64,000 bases of DNA from Cytophagaceae bacterium. Its GTDB lineage: Bacteria; Bacteroidota; Bacteroidia; Cytophagales; Spirosomataceae. The stretch's first letter is position 1. Every line of letters starts with the position of its first letter. This document shows, piece after piece, positions 19,691 through 28,612 of this stretch. The position numbers and the translations under genes were made by a program. The notes below the pieces were generated by a model. That model did no database searches, was not told where the DNA came from, and saw nothing but the letters and a program-made list of their open reading frames with translations. Location: assembly GCA_027486845.1 (NCBI GenBank), contig JAIXOL010000024.1, positions 91,584-155,583 on the forward strand, read 5' to 3'.

Positions 19691-22030
19691 TTAAAACTCC
19701 CATCTATAACTCAAAATCGGAATCAAGCCCATTTGATATTGTCTAACGATTTTATTCTGCAAAATATCATAATAACTATACGAAACATTCTGATAATTGG
19801 CAATATTTTGAATATCAAGAGCTAAGGTACGAGAATATTTTTCCTTCGATTTTTTCAAATATATACGAAAATCTGGTCTAAAATAATCGGGTTGTTTTAT
19901 TGTAAAAGCATCAGCATTTCTATAAATCAAACGTTTATTATCAATCGATGCCTGCTCATTAACTTCTCTTTCGTAGAACCCGCCGAGCCAAATTACCCTT
20001 ATGCTCGTTCCGAGGGTTCGGTTTTCACTTCTTTCCCACTCTTTTCCGAACGTTAGATTAAAAATATGCTTTCCATTAAAGCGACTATTCCGCTCTACGC
20101 CATCGTTATTTTTATAGGTCGCCTTATAAAGTGTAGCATTTGTAAGGGCATAAAAACCATTGATAAGATATTGCTGATAAGTCAATTCTAAACCATAATT
20201 ACGGCCTGTTCCTGCATTCTGTAGTGGCTCTGGCGTGAAATCTTCAACTAAATTAAGGGTTGAAAAAGTAGGATTCAATAAAGCAGCCGGCACATTAAAT
20301 ATTTGTTGGTAAAATAGCTCTGTTTTGAAATTAGCCCCCTTTTTTATTGAATACTTATGGCTCAAAACATAATGACGCGACTTCGTTAAATCAAGCCTTG
20401 CATTACCCAAAAACGCACTATTTTGTGTAGCTAATGCAAAATATACTTCAGGTTGCTGCAACTGACTATGCAAGCCATAGGAAAAGCTAAGGGTCTGATT
20501 ATTAGATAGTTGATACTGAAGCGAAAAACGTGGCTCAGCCGATTTAGTCTGATTGAATGTATAATTGAGATAATGCAAACCGATATTGGTTGAAAGTTTC
20601 GGAAGAATAGTCCAATGTAAATTTGCATAAGGTTGAATAATTAAACCCATGGCGGCACCGTTCGCTCTTTTATCTGCCGATCTTGAAAATAATTCATCGT
20701 ATTGTTGGGTTACAAAAATACCAACTTTCAGATTGGATTTGTCATTAAACTTATAACTCAAACTCGTCGTTATTGAAGTTTTTGCACGAGCCGAAGAGTC
20801 TGCTTGAATCAAAAACCGTTGAAAATTCACTTTACTCAATACATAACCTTCACGGGTATTTTTCAAGCTAGATGTAGCAAAAACCGTTCGCCAAAGCAGT
20901 TTCTTACCAATATTAAGGCCATGAGTAAGTCCAACAGCACCCATTTGGTTTTTAAAATATATATCAAATCCATCTTTTTGGACAATCCATTGCGAAGTAT
21001 CTCTTGTTGCTTCAAAAATGTTGCTGCTCAATCCCGCCATTCCGAAAAGCATAAATTTACCAGCTTTTTTTTTTTTTTTTTTAAGGTTAAACGCTAAATC
21101 TTGAAATCTAATGTCTTCTCCGCCAAATTTCACACCCATCGTTGCCAATAAGCCCGTAAATGAATAACGATAGTTGACAAGATAACTCGCCCCACGTTTC
21201 CCAATCGGGCCTTCTGCTGCCAAATCAATACCAATTAGGCCAGCTTGTGCCGTAAATTCATGTTTTTTATCATTTCCTTGACGCAAACGCATATCCATTA
21301 CTCCCGAAAGAGCATTTCCATATTCGGCAGGAAAAGCTCCTGTCAAGAAATTCATGTTTCCCAATAATTGAGCCGACAATATGTTTACACCACCCGAATT
21401 TTGAGTAATTCGGTCGCTGAAAGTTCCTGCATTACTCAAATGGTTTGGGTTTACGATTTCTACACCTTCCAAACGCCACTGCATCCCGTTGGGAGAGTTT
21501 CCTCTGACAACCAAACCATTTGCTTGATCGTTTGAATTCGCCACCCCTGCGTAGGCCGTTGCCAAACGTGCAGGGTCGAGGTAAGTGCCTGGATAACGAA
21601 AAATTTGTTCGGTTGAAATATTCTGAATACTCGTAACTGCCCCCGAAAGATTAGCCGATGGAGCTCTCACAACAGCTTCGGCCAGTTGATTAGATGTTGT
21701 ATGTAACCTTACTTCCAACACCATTTCTTTGCCCGATTCAAGTAAAAGTTCGGATATAATTTGACTTTCGTAGCCAACAGAACTTACTTGTAGCTGATAA
21801 CGACCAATAGGTGTTTGTCCAAACAAAAAACTACCATCGGTATCGGTTTGAGTACCTTTTTTTAAACTCAATAACGTAATTGAAGCTCCAATGACTGGTT
21901 GTTCACTCACAAAATCGATTACTTTTCCACGGATAGTTTGAGAAGCCAATAGGGTATTTTTAGGTGATTGGGCAATCACGCCAAAGCATGTGCCTATCAA
22001 AATTATTACTATGATAAATCCTCTATACAT
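19691..22030 (-). CDS. TonB-dependent outer-membrane receptor with carboxypeptidase-like N-terminal domain
   Basis: A 779-residue receptor. Signal peptide (about 1-25), carboxypeptidase-D regulatory-like domain (about 30-115, with GKVIDFVSEQPVIGASITLL), plug (about 125-240, with VRAPSANLSGAVTSIQNIST) and a 22-strand-type barrel ending in SYRWEF with the terminal Phe. It imports a ligand using TonB energy; the ligand is unknown and no SusD partner is adjacent. Residues 317-322 are six consecutive lysines encoded by 18 A, an unusual homopolymer that could switch the gene by slippage. It precedes the M1 aminopeptidase gene on the same strand with a 63-base gap, so the two may form a peptide-scavenging operon. 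Confidence 0.92.
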   Translation of the reverse strand: MYRGFIIVIILIGTCFGVIAQSPKNTLLASQTIRGKVIDFVSEQPVIGASITLLSLKKGTQTDTDGSFLFGQTPIGRYQLQVSSVGYESQIISELLLESGKEMVLEVRLHTTSNQLAEAVVRAPSANLSGAVTSIQNISTEQIFRYPGTYLDPARLATAYAGVANSNDQANGLVVRGNSPNGMQWRLEGVEIVNPNHLSNAGTFSDRITQNSGGVNILSAQLLGNMNFLTGAFPAEYGNALSGVMDMRLRQGNDKKHEFTAQAGLIGIDLAAEGPIGKRGASYLVNYRYSFTGLLATMGVKFGGEDIRFQDLAFNLKKKKKKAGKFMLFGMAGLSSNIFEATRDTSQWIVQKDGFDIYFKNQMGAVGLTHGLNIGKKLLWRTVFATSSLKNTREGYVLSKVNFQRFLIQADSSARAKTSITTSLSYKFNDKSNLKVGIFVTQQYDELFSRSADKRANGAAMGLIIQPYANLHWTILPKLSTNIGLHYLNYTFNQTKSAEPRFSLQYQLSNNQTLSFSYGLHSQLQQPEVYFALATQNSAFLGNARLDLTKSRHYVLSHKYSIKKGANFKTELFYQQIFNVPAALLNPTFSTLNLVEDFTPEPLQNAGTGRNYGLELTYQQYLINGFYALTNATLYKATYKNNDGVERNSRFNGKHIFNLTFGKEWERSENRTLGTSIRVIWLGGFYEREVNEQASIDNKRLIYRNADAFTIKQPDYFRPDFRIYLKKSKEKYSRTLALDIQNIANYQNVSYSYYDILQNKIVRQYQMGLIPILSYRWEF
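21065..21082 (-). repeat. 18-base homopolymer (A on the coding strand) inside the TonB receptor gene
   Basis: Eighteen T on the plus strand, that is eighteen A in the coding strand, exactly in register with codons 317-322 (six AAA Lys codons). Runs this long are unstable in replication, transcription and sequencing, so the length given should be treated as provisional. Confidence 0.9.
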
Positions 22031-22106
22031 CAGTGTATTGATTAAGAAAAAACATATTTTACTACTAAAATCTAAACATTTAGGTACAACAAAGGTTTAT
22101 TTGTAA

Positions 22107-22757
22107 ATGAATGCAGATATGATACATAGTCAGTTCGAAACCAAATTTTATGAGCAATTGGATACTTTTCTCCAACTGCACGGATTTGGTTTTCTGCCTG
22201 ATCAAAAGCAGTACCGCAAATCTACACAAAACGGATTTCAGAATATAATTTTTTCTATTTCAGAATCACAAAATGTATTTTGGGTTGAAGTGAATTTTGG
22301 CGTAAGGTTTGAATTTGTCGAGCAAATAGCCCAGCAATTCCTCAACAATAGTTTTGGTTATCGGCCAGCAGCCAATACCTTAGTGATAAGCATTGGTAAA
22401 TTTTTGGAGAAAAAATATTTTAGATTTAAGGTAAGTAACGAAGAAGATTTTGATAAAGTTACGCAGGAAATTAGAAGCTTTTTTGAGGAAAAAGGATTTG
22501 CGTTTTTGAAGACTGCCGACTCCTTAAATTTTATTGAAGAAACCATAAATGACTCACCAACGATACCTTGCCGATATTTGTATAATCAAATACATCGGTG
22601 TTTTAAAGGAATAGTTGCTGCAAAAATAAACGACAACTGCAATTTTGCAACGATTACGAATATCTATCGCCATTTTCTACTCAAAAATGGAACTGAAGAA
22701 GATTTGTTGAGCTACGAACGACTCATCTCATTTTTGCATCATTATAATGCGAATTGA
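22107..22757 (+). CDS. Hypothetical cytosolic protein (DUF4304-like at best)
   Basis: A 216-residue protein with no signal peptide or membrane segment. The N-terminal half (about 5-80) has FETKFYEQLDTFLQLHGFGF and a later FWVEVNFGVRF strand, which faintly resembles the DUF4304 fold; the C-terminal half is helical with acidic patches. The real start may be the second Met, at residue 5. It diverges from the TonB receptor and has AT-rich codon use typical of short accessory genes. I do not recognise its function. Confidence 0.6.
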   Translation: MNADMIHSQFETKFYEQLDTFLQLHGFGFLPDQKQYRKSTQNGFQNIIFSISESQNVFWVEVNFGVRFEFVEQIAQQFLNNSFGYRPAANTLVISIGKFLEKKYFRFKVSNEEDFDKVTQEIRSFFEEKGFAFLKTADSLNFIEETINDSPTIPCRYLYNQIHRCFKGIVAAKINDNCNFATITNIYRHFLLKNGTEEDLLSYERLISFLHHYNAN

Positions 22758-22874
22758 AAATTAATTCTAAAAATGAACCACAAAGTGGTTTAAAATGAGT
22801 AGCCGTAGGGTGTAACCTTCAAGTGAAAATTAGGGTATTTTAATTTTAAGGCACGAGGGAGGAAAGTTTCAAAA

Positions 22875-22905
22875 GCACAAAGTTACATTTATTTTGTCTT
22901 TGTGC
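22875..22905. terminator. Hairpin between convergent genes
   Basis: GCACAAAG (22875-22882) pairs with CTTTGTGC (22898-22905) around a 15-base loop, with A-rich and T-rich flanks that would serve both directions. Confidence 0.5.
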
Positions 22906-22924
22906 CTTTGAAATTAATCTTCTT

Positions 22925-23704
22925 TTAAAACCGATACCCAAAATTAAATCCAAATCCACGTAGGTTTAAGTAATTTAACGGGCGTACATTATCAATCCTT
23001 ACACCTTGATTATCAACTACTAAACCTAAGTATTCTTCATTAATTTTAAACGTTGTAAGAATTTTATCTCTCAATCGAGTTCTGAAATCAACATCAAACC
23101 CTTCAAGATTTTGGTTCGATTCTCCGTGTACACTTACTCTACCAAAATGAGCTCCAATGATATAACAATCGAAGGTAAAACGATTGCCTAGACGAAACTG
23201 ATGCCCGACCATCAAACCCGCAGTAGTTGTTTTCAACTTAGTATCAACTGGTAGCTCTAACCGAACGGGAACACCTCTATAATCAGTATCTATAAATACT
23301 GGCAAATCACCTTTAAAATTATTATATTTTGCAAAAACCGATAAATAAGTACCAATTGGAGCTTGTTTTTTGCCTAAGTAAAATCGTATCTCAGGTGTAA
23401 AATGAAAAAGTCCGATAGTTGCTGCTTCCTTTCTTACATTATCAAAACTTATATACTCTACTTTATCATCACCATAATTAATATATTTATCGAAGTATTG
23501 AACGTAAGGAATTCCTTTTTTCGGACGATAACCCGTACCCAAAGCTAATGAAAAACGCTTGCCAAAAACCGCTTCATATTGAACCGTAACAGCACCCAAT
23601 GCAGCAGCAGAAAGATTTACTTTCAGTACTTTACGCTTTTCTTCTTGGGCAAAAGAATGAATTGATACAAGAACAAAAAAGAAAATTCTAAGGCTTTTTT
23701 TCAC
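22925..23704 (-). CDS. Predicted outer-membrane protein, DUF3575
   Basis: A 259-residue exported protein. A signal peptide ends near SFAQEE (about residue 20). The following KVNLSAAALGAVTVQYEAVF segment and the alternating polar/aromatic strands are characteristic of DUF3575 beta-barrel proteins. The C-terminal residue is Phe in GFNFGYRF, the usual outer-membrane insertion signal. It stands alone on the minus strand. Ligand or role unknown. Confidence 0.8.
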   Translation of the reverse strand: MKKSLRIFFFVLVSIHSFAQEEKRKVLKVNLSAAALGAVTVQYEAVFGKRFSLALGTGYRPKKGIPYVQYFDKYINYGDDKVEYISFDNVRKEAATIGLFHFTPEIRFYLGKKQAPIGTYLSVFAKYNNFKGDLPVFIDTDYRGVPVRLELPVDTKLKTTTAGLMVGHQFRLGNRFTFDCYIIGAHFGRVSVHGESNQNLEGFDVDFRTRLRDKILTTFKINEEYLGLVVDNQGVRIDNVRPLNYLNLRGFGFNFGYRF

Positions 23705-23767
23705 AATTTAGTATCTATATAACAGTCGCATCGGCAAACTGTTGTTATTGAAATTACGTTTTTAAGA

Positions 23768-23786
23768 AACAGGTTGCAAACCTGTT
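23768..23786. repeat. Dispersed palindrome AACAGGTT-N3-AACCTGTT
   Basis: A perfect 8-base inverted repeat with a GCA loop in the gap downstream of the threonine aldolase gene. A near-copy lies at 62368-62386. Confidence 0.6.
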
Positions 23787-23803
23787 CCACATTCTTAACG
23801 AAC

Positions 23804-24826
23804 TTAACCAACTTTTCTGATATTTTTCTCAAATTCAGTCAAATGCTCATCCGTAAAATCAAGGTGAGTTACAAATCTCACTAGGTGCTTTCCAAATACT
23901 ACGCACCCGATATTTTGTTCTCGCATCTTTGCCACGAAATCGCTTGCCAAAATAGTCTCTGGCAATTCAAAAATCACAATATTAGTATCAATCGGATAAA
24001 TATTTTTTACGAACGAAAGTCCTTCTAATACTTTACCGATTTGTTTAGCACGAGCGTGGTCTTCTCGCAAACGTTCGATATTATTTTCTAAAGCATAAAT
24101 TCCGGCAGCAGCCAAAAATCCTGCTTGTCGCCAGCCTCCGCCCATTACTTTACGAAAACGACGAGCCTTTTTGATAAAATCTTTGTTTCCTAAAAGTAAA
24201 GAACCAACAGGGCAACCCAAACCTTTCGATAAGCAAATTGAGATAGAATCGAATAGTTTCCCATAAATTTCTGGACTTTCATTGGTTTCTACTAAGGCAT
24301 TAAATAACCTTGCTCCATCAAGATGCAGTGGCAAATTCTTTTCCTCACAAACGACTTTAATTTGCTCAATATCAGATAGTTGATAATAGCACCCACCCCC
24401 CTTATTCATCGTATTTTCGAGCGAAACTAAACCGGTAGTTGGTTGATGAATATCGTCAGGATTATTGATTGCGTCACGCACTTGTTGAGCATTCAGTCGG
24501 CCTCTATCACCATCTAAAAGTTTCAAAGATGAAAAAGAATTCAAGGCAACTCCCCCACCCTCGTATAAATAAATGTGTGAATATTTATCGCAAATAACCT
24601 CGTTTCCAGGGTGAGTGTGCACACGAATCGCCAGCTGATTTGTCATTGTACCTGAAGGACAAAACAGTGCGGCTTCCATGCCAAACATCTCGGCAGTTTG
24701 AGCTTCCAAAGCCAAAACCGTAGGGTCATCGCCAAAAACATCGTCACCAACTTCGGCCAAAAACATGGCTTCTTTCATGCCCTTGCTGGGCTTCGTAACA
24801 GTATCGCTTCGTAAATCAATAAACAT
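23804..24826 (-). CDS. ltaE: Low-specificity L-threonine aldolase
   Basis: About 340 residues, a PLP-dependent fold-type I enzyme that splits L-threonine and L-allo-threonine into glycine and acetaldehyde. The ATG at 24826 gives the classical opening MFIDLRSDTVTKPSKGM; the longer frame adds ten unlikely residues. Further motifs are FCPSGTMTNQLAI, HLDGARLFNA and the Schiff-base lysine in CLSKGLGCPVGSLL. Length fits the family. It is cytosolic and stands alone. The AACCAATAACC repeat array lies directly upstream, between it and the four-helix-bundle gene. Confidence 0.94.
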   Translation of the reverse strand: MFIDLRSDTVTKPSKGMKEAMFLAEVGDDVFGDDPTVLALEAQTAEMFGMEAALFCPSGTMTNQLAIRVHTHPGNEVICDKYSHIYLYEGGGVALNSFSSLKLLDGDRGRLNAQQVRDAINNPDDIHQPTTGLVSLENTMNKGGGCYYQLSDIEQIKVVCEEKNLPLHLDGARLFNALVETNESPEIYGKLFDSISICLSKGLGCPVGSLLLGNKDFIKKARRFRKVMGGGWRQAGFLAAAGIYALENNIERLREDHARAKQIGKVLEGLSFVKNIYPIDTNIVIFELPETILASDFVAKMREQNIGCVVFGKHLVRFVTHLDFTDEHLTEFEKNIRKVG

Positions 24827-24898
24827 GGCTTGAGATAAAGGTAAATTTCTTTGCAAAAGTCTAAATTTTTAAGAAATTTTACGTTATAAATCTTGAAA

Positions 24899-24965
24899 AT
24901 AGTTATTGGTTATTGGGGAATTGGTTACTGGGAAACTGGTTATTGGAAAAACCAATAACCAATTC
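24899..24965. repeat. ATTGGTTATTGG repeat array, left of the four-helix-bundle gene
   Basis: Tandem ATTGGTTATTGG, ATTGGTTACTGG and CTGGTTATTGG words end in an inverted CCAATAACCAAT copy. It includes the 18-base sequence AAACTGGTTATTGGAAAA (24933-24950), which recurs exactly at 25382-25399 on the other side of the gene. Confidence 0.8.
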
Positions 24966-24973
24966 TCAAAAAA

Positions 24974-25360
24974 TTATTCTTCATCTTTGGGCTTTTTAGC
25001 TCTTTTAAGATAATTGATATAACCATTTAGCAATTTTCCGCAAGAATCTATCTTAGATTTAAAAGTCAATAGTTCTTGTTCAGAAATATATTTTTCATCA
25101 AAAGCAGTAATTAGATGTTCTAAAGTTTCAGTTAAAGAACCTCTTGAAGTTCGACAAAACTGAATATTTTCTTTGAAATAATATCTACCATAACCTTCAG
25201 CAATACAGGCAGTTACGCTTCTTGAGCTGCGAAGGATTTGGTCAGAAAGTTTAAATTTTTCCTCAATTGGAAAATTAGTTTTCACTAAATTTGAAATATT
25301 TATTCTAAGTTGACGACATTCTTTATAAACCTCTAAATCTGTAAAATTTAAATAATTCAT
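24974..25360 (-). CDS. Four helix bundle protein (TIGR02436/S23-like)
   Basis: About 128 residues, all helical, with FTDLEVYKECRQLRINI at the start, DQILRSSRSVTACIAEGYGRY in the middle and a basic C-terminus. This is the pattern of the family first seen in 23S rRNA intervening sequences and structurally close to Avd-type accessory proteins. The ATG at 25360 is chosen over the upstream TTG because members start shortly before the FTDLEVY motif. It is enclosed by repeat arrays and an exact 18-base direct repeat, suggesting a mobile cassette. The molecular function is not known for free-standing members. Confidence 0.85.
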   Translation of the reverse strand: MNYLNFTDLEVYKECRQLRINISNLVKTNFPIEEKFKLSDQILRSSRSVTACIAEGYGRYYFKENIQFCRTSRGSLTETLEHLITAFDEKYISEQELLTFKSKIDSCGKLLNGYINYLKRAKKPKDEE

Positions 25361-25365
25361 TTCTG

Positions 25366-25400
25366 GCAATTAGCTATTGGAAAACTGGTTATTGGAAAAT
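25366..25400. repeat. ATTGGTTATTGG repeat, right of the four-helix-bundle gene
   Basis: Two degenerate ATTGG words and the second exact copy of AAACTGGTTATTGGAAAA (25382-25399). The pair of 18-base copies frames the gene. Confidence 0.7.
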
Positions 25401-25431
25401 TATAAGATTTTGCAAATATACAAATACCATC

Positions 25432-25500
25432 AAGTAACCAATAACCAATTCCCTAATAACCAATAACCAATTCTCCAATAACCAACCAGTAACCAACAAA
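25432..25500. repeat. AACCAATAACC repeat array upstream of iorA
   Basis: At least six tandem words of the type AACCAATAACCAATTC, ending three bases before the ATG of the first iorA gene. It therefore occupies the place where a leader or promoter would be expected. Confidence 0.75.
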
Positions 25501-25503
25501 AAA

Positions 25504-25968
25504 ATGGCAATATTCAACCTTACCGTAAACGGAAAAAAAACTAAAGTAGATGTCGAGCCTGATATGCCGCTACTTTGGGTTGTGCGTGACTTCGTGGGCC
25601 TAAAAGGCACAAAATTTGGCTGTGGAATAGCTCAGTGCGGTGCTTGTACAGTTCATGTGAATGGAGAGGCAACTCGTTCGTGCCAAATTCCAGTTTCTTC
25701 GCTTGCCAAAAACGCCAAAATTACAACCATCGAAGGAATTGGCGAAACGCAATTGCACGCTGTTCAACAAGCTTGGATTGAGGAGCAAGTTCCTCAATGT
25801 GGCTATTGCCAATCTGGACAAATCATGTCGGCGGTGGCTTTATTGAAAACAACGCCCAATCCAACTGATGCAGATATTGACACTTATATGAGTGGAAATC
25901 TTTGTCGCTGTGGTACTTATGACCGTATTCGCAAAGGAATTCATCGTGCAGCAGAAAGTTTAAAATAA
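25504..25968 (+). CDS. iorA: (2Fe-2S)-binding small subunit of an isoquinoline 1-oxidoreductase-type enzyme, copy 1
   Basis: A 154-residue electron-transfer subunit. The plant-type cluster ligands are in [21 protein letters not shown], and the second cluster in [10 protein letters not shown] and [10 protein letters not shown], the two-domain layout of xanthine-oxidase-family small subunits. It has no signal and is probably exported as a complex with the Tat-signal large subunit. The large subunit gene (26373) lies downstream but is separated by an unrelated reading frame at 26022. A second copy lies at 40250. The physiological substrate is unknown; isoquinoline is only the family name. Confidence 0.92.
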   Translation: MAIFNLTVNGKKTKVDVEPDMPLLWVVRDFVGLKGTKFGCGIAQCGACTVHVNGEATRSCQIPVSSLAKNAKITTIEGIGETQLHAVQQAWIEEQVPQCGYCQSGQIMSAVALLKTTPNPTDADIDTYMSGNLCRCGTYDRIRKGIHRAAESLK

Positions 25969-25969
25969 G

Positions 25970-26003
25970 TCCACCGTCGATAGTCCGCAGTCAACAGATT
26001 CTT
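25970..26003. repeat. GTCCACCGT/ATAGTCCGCAGT intergenic repeat
   Basis: The bases GTCCACCGTCGATAGTCCGC followed by AGTCAAC resemble a segment found inside the riboflavin synthase gene (63271-63315), sharing GTCCAC(C/G)GT and (G/A)ATAGTC(C/G)GCAGT. Confidence 0.45.
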
Positions 26004-26021
26004 AACTTTTAGTCTAAGAAA

Positions 26022-26357
26022 ATGAGTAATATTCCCTTTATTACACAAATCATCAAAGTTGAGCCTTTCAAAATTACCAGTTTATGGAATATTGGCGAAG
26101 CGAGAGTCAATGATTTTGAAGACGAATTTAATGAGCCAAACAAGCATGAAGCTTTTTGTCAATTAGCTGACTATGACATTTTTAAATATGTTTCGATTGG
26201 TGATGTAGGCACTTTGCAGTGGGTAAATTTACCAATAACGATTACCTTCGCCCAAGAAAAAATGACATTGCCATTTGATTTAGACCCGATTGTTTTATAC
26301 GAAAAAAGTCAACCCATCTCTAAGTATCGTTTGGTGCAAACCAATGAACTTGTTTAA
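26022..26357 (+). CDS. DUF2442-like protein between iorA and iorB
   Basis: A 111-residue soluble protein with mixed alpha/beta character: FITQIIKVEPFKITSLWNIG, then FEDEF, then DYDIFKYVSIGDVGTLQWVN. The shape is reminiscent of the DUF2442 family, often found next to toxin-antitoxin genes, but the match is weak. It starts about 50 bases after iorA and stops 15 bases before iorB, so it is very likely cotranscribed with both. No such gene sits between the subunits of the second iorAB locus, so it is an insertion or an accessory. Function not known. Confidence 0.6.
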   Translation: MSNIPFITQIIKVEPFKITSLWNIGEARVNDFEDEFNEPNKHEAFCQLADYDIFKYVSIGDVGTLQWVNLPITITFAQEKMTLPFDLDPIVLYEKSQPISKYRLVQTNELV

Positions 26358-26372
26358 AATACTTAAAAAACT

Positions 26373-28589
26373 ATGGAACATATAGAAAATAATTTTATCG
26401 AAAAAGCCACATCTGGGGATTTAGGGGCTACCTCACGTCGCTCATTTATTAAAACTGGCTCACTTACGGGAGTCGGTTTGATGGTTGGGCTTAATTCTTT
26501 CGCTAAAGAAAAACATCCTAAAAAGATTTCTCATACCGACCCAAAATCGGCAGTTCTCGACCTAGAAATCAATCCTTTTATCATCATCAGCACCGATGGA
26601 AGCATTGCTTTGATTAATCCTCGCCCCGATATGGGACAAGGCTCTACGCAAGCCGCACCTTCGTTGATTGCCGAAGAATTGGAAGTCAGTTTGGATAAAG
26701 TAAAACTCATCCAATCGGGTGGGCAAGAAAAATATGGTAGCCAACAATCGGGTGGAAGTAGCACTGTTCGTGGCTTGTGGACTTCGCTCCGCAAGGCTGG
26801 TGCAGCGGCCAAAGAAATGCTTATCGAAACTGCCGCCAAACGCTGGAATGCCTCAATATCAGACTGTTACGCCCAAGAAGGCAAGATTTATTTGAAAAAT
26901 TCTGATAAATCATTCTCTTTCGGCGAATTAGTTGATGATGCTTCAAAACTACAAGTTCCGAAAAATCCGAAACTCAAAGACCCGAAAGATTTCAAAATTT
27001 TGGGAAAATACAACAAACGTCTTGATGTGCCTGAACGTGTTACAGGAAAAGCTGTTTACGGAATCGATATCGAAGTGCCAAACATGGTTTATGCATGTAT
27101 GCAGCACTCGCCAACTATTCACGGAAAAATCGTTTCTATTGATGATAGCGAAACGTTGAAAGTGAAAGGTGTTTTGCAGGTAATTAAAACCAAAAGACCA
27201 ATGCCGCACCGTGGAGCAGATGCAGTTGCAGTAATTGCAACAAATTGGTGGGCAGCTCTCAAAGGTAGAAAAGCCTTGAAAGTTACATGGGATAACGGCG
27301 ATTTAGCTAAAACCATGACAACCGATAATTATTTTGCGGCAACTTACGAAGCTGCCAAAAAAGAAGGTATCAGATTCGAAGAAAAAGGCGATTTCAATGC
27401 GAAATTTGCTAATGCCAAGCAAAAACTGGAGTTTAATTACGAAACTCCATTTTTGGCTCATGCTCCAATCGAGCCAGAATGTGCGGTTGTGCATGTAAAA
27501 GATGATGGTACGGCCGAAGTTTGGGCACACGTACAAGGCCCAGATGGTGGCTTGGCCGATGTTTCGAGAGCATTGGGAATCAGCAAAGATAAAATCAAAT
27601 TCAATGTTCCGTTGCTTGGTGGTTCGTTTGGTAGAAAAGCTTACCACGACTATTTGAACGAAACTTGTTTATTGGCAAAAGAATTGAAAAAGCCTGTAAA
27701 AATGATTTGGACGCGTGAAGATGATATTACGCAAGGGCCATATCGCCCAGGAATGCTGAGCCACATGCAGGGCTTTGTTGATAAAGGCAAAATCACTGGT
27801 TTTCATCACCACGCCATTGGCGAATCAATTGTTGGTCAAGTATTTGGAGGTTTAGCTCCTGACGAATCTGACCCGTGGTTATCGGGTGAAATCAGCACTG
27901 AAAATAGCAAATATGAGTTTCCTGTTTCAAAAATTTCTTGGACAAACGTAAAAACTGAAATTCCTATCGTTTGGTGGCGTTCGGTTTATGCCTCAAATTT
28001 TGGTTGGGGACAAGAATGTTTCATTGACGAATTAGCTCAGTTGGCAGGAAAAGACCCGCTACAAGCCCGTTTAGACTTAGTGAAAGATGCTCGCTACCGA
28101 AAAGTACTGGAAACAGTTTCCGAAAAAGCCAATTGGAAAGAAAAACTCGGAGCAGGACAAGGCAAAGGAATAGCCGTTTTTGCTTCGTTTGGTAGTATTT
28201 CAGCTTGTTGCATTACGGTTACAAAAGATGGAGCGGGTGTAAAAATCGACAAAGTTGTGTCGGTACTCGACTGCGGATATTATGTAAATCCTGACAACGT
28301 AAAAGCCCAAACTGAAGGAAATATTGTAATGGGTATTACAGCGGCAATCAAAGGTGGAATAACGTTTACAAATGGCGTTTGCGACCAAACCAATTTTCAT
28401 CAGTACAACGTCATGCGATTGAACGAGGCTCCAAAAATGGAAATTCATATTATTGACAGCGGCGAAAACCCTGGTGGAGTTGGCGAGCCTGGTTTACCGC
28501 CAATTGCCCCAGCACTCGGTAATGCGATTTTTGCAGCAACTGGCAAGAGAATCAGAAAATTACCTTTTGATATTGCTAATTTGGGGTAG
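26373..28589 (+). CDS. iorB: Molybdopterin-binding large subunit of an isoquinoline 1-oxidoreductase-type enzyme, copy 1
   Basis: A 738-residue member of the xanthine dehydrogenase family. A twin-arginine signal (TSRRSFIKTGSLTGVG) lies near residue 24, so it acts in the periplasm. The molybdopterin-contact motifs GQGSTQAAPSLIAEELEV, LGGSFGRKAYHDYL and [28 protein letters not shown] are present. The last segment is the Glu-containing C-terminal signature. Electrons probably pass via the small subunit (25504) to a cytochrome not encoded here. The gene's final 255 bases recur in diverged form at 30559-30813. It is followed after 24 bases by the antitoxin gene. Confidence 0.93.
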   Translation: MEHIENNFIEKATSGDLGATSRRSFIKTGSLTGVGLMVGLNSFAKEKHPKKISHTDPKSAVLDLEINPFIIISTDGSIALINPRPDMGQGSTQAAPSLIAEELEVSLDKVKLIQSGGQEKYGSQQSGGSSTVRGLWTSLRKAGAAAKEMLIETAAKRWNASISDCYAQEGKIYLKNSDKSFSFGELVDDASKLQVPKNPKLKDPKDFKILGKYNKRLDVPERVTGKAVYGIDIEVPNMVYACMQHSPTIHGKIVSIDDSETLKVKGVLQVIKTKRPMPHRGADAVAVIATNWWAALKGRKALKVTWDNGDLAKTMTTDNYFAATYEAAKKEGIRFEEKGDFNAKFANAKQKLEFNYETPFLAHAPIEPECAVVHVKDDGTAEVWAHVQGPDGGLADVSRALGISKDKIKFNVPLLGGSFGRKAYHDYLNETCLLAKELKKPVKMIWTREDDITQGPYRPGMLSHMQGFVDKGKITGFHHHAIGESIVGQVFGGLAPDESDPWLSGEISTENSKYEFPVSKISWTNVKTEIPIVWWRSVYASNFGWGQECFIDELAQLAGKDPLQARLDLVKDARYRKVLETVSEKANWKEKLGAGQGKGIAVFASFGSISACCITVTKDGAGVKIDKVVSVLDCGYYVNPDNVKAQTEGNIVMGITAAIKGGITFTNGVCDQTNFHQYNVMRLNEAPKMEIHIIDSGENPGGVGEPGLPPIAPALGNAIFAATGKRIRKLPFDIANLG

Positions 28590-28612
28590 TGAAAGAATAA
28601 AATCCAATTATT

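Noticed and set aside
24899..25500. CRISPR array
   Set aside because: The repeats are short, degenerate and lie head to tail without unique spacers; no cas genes are present.
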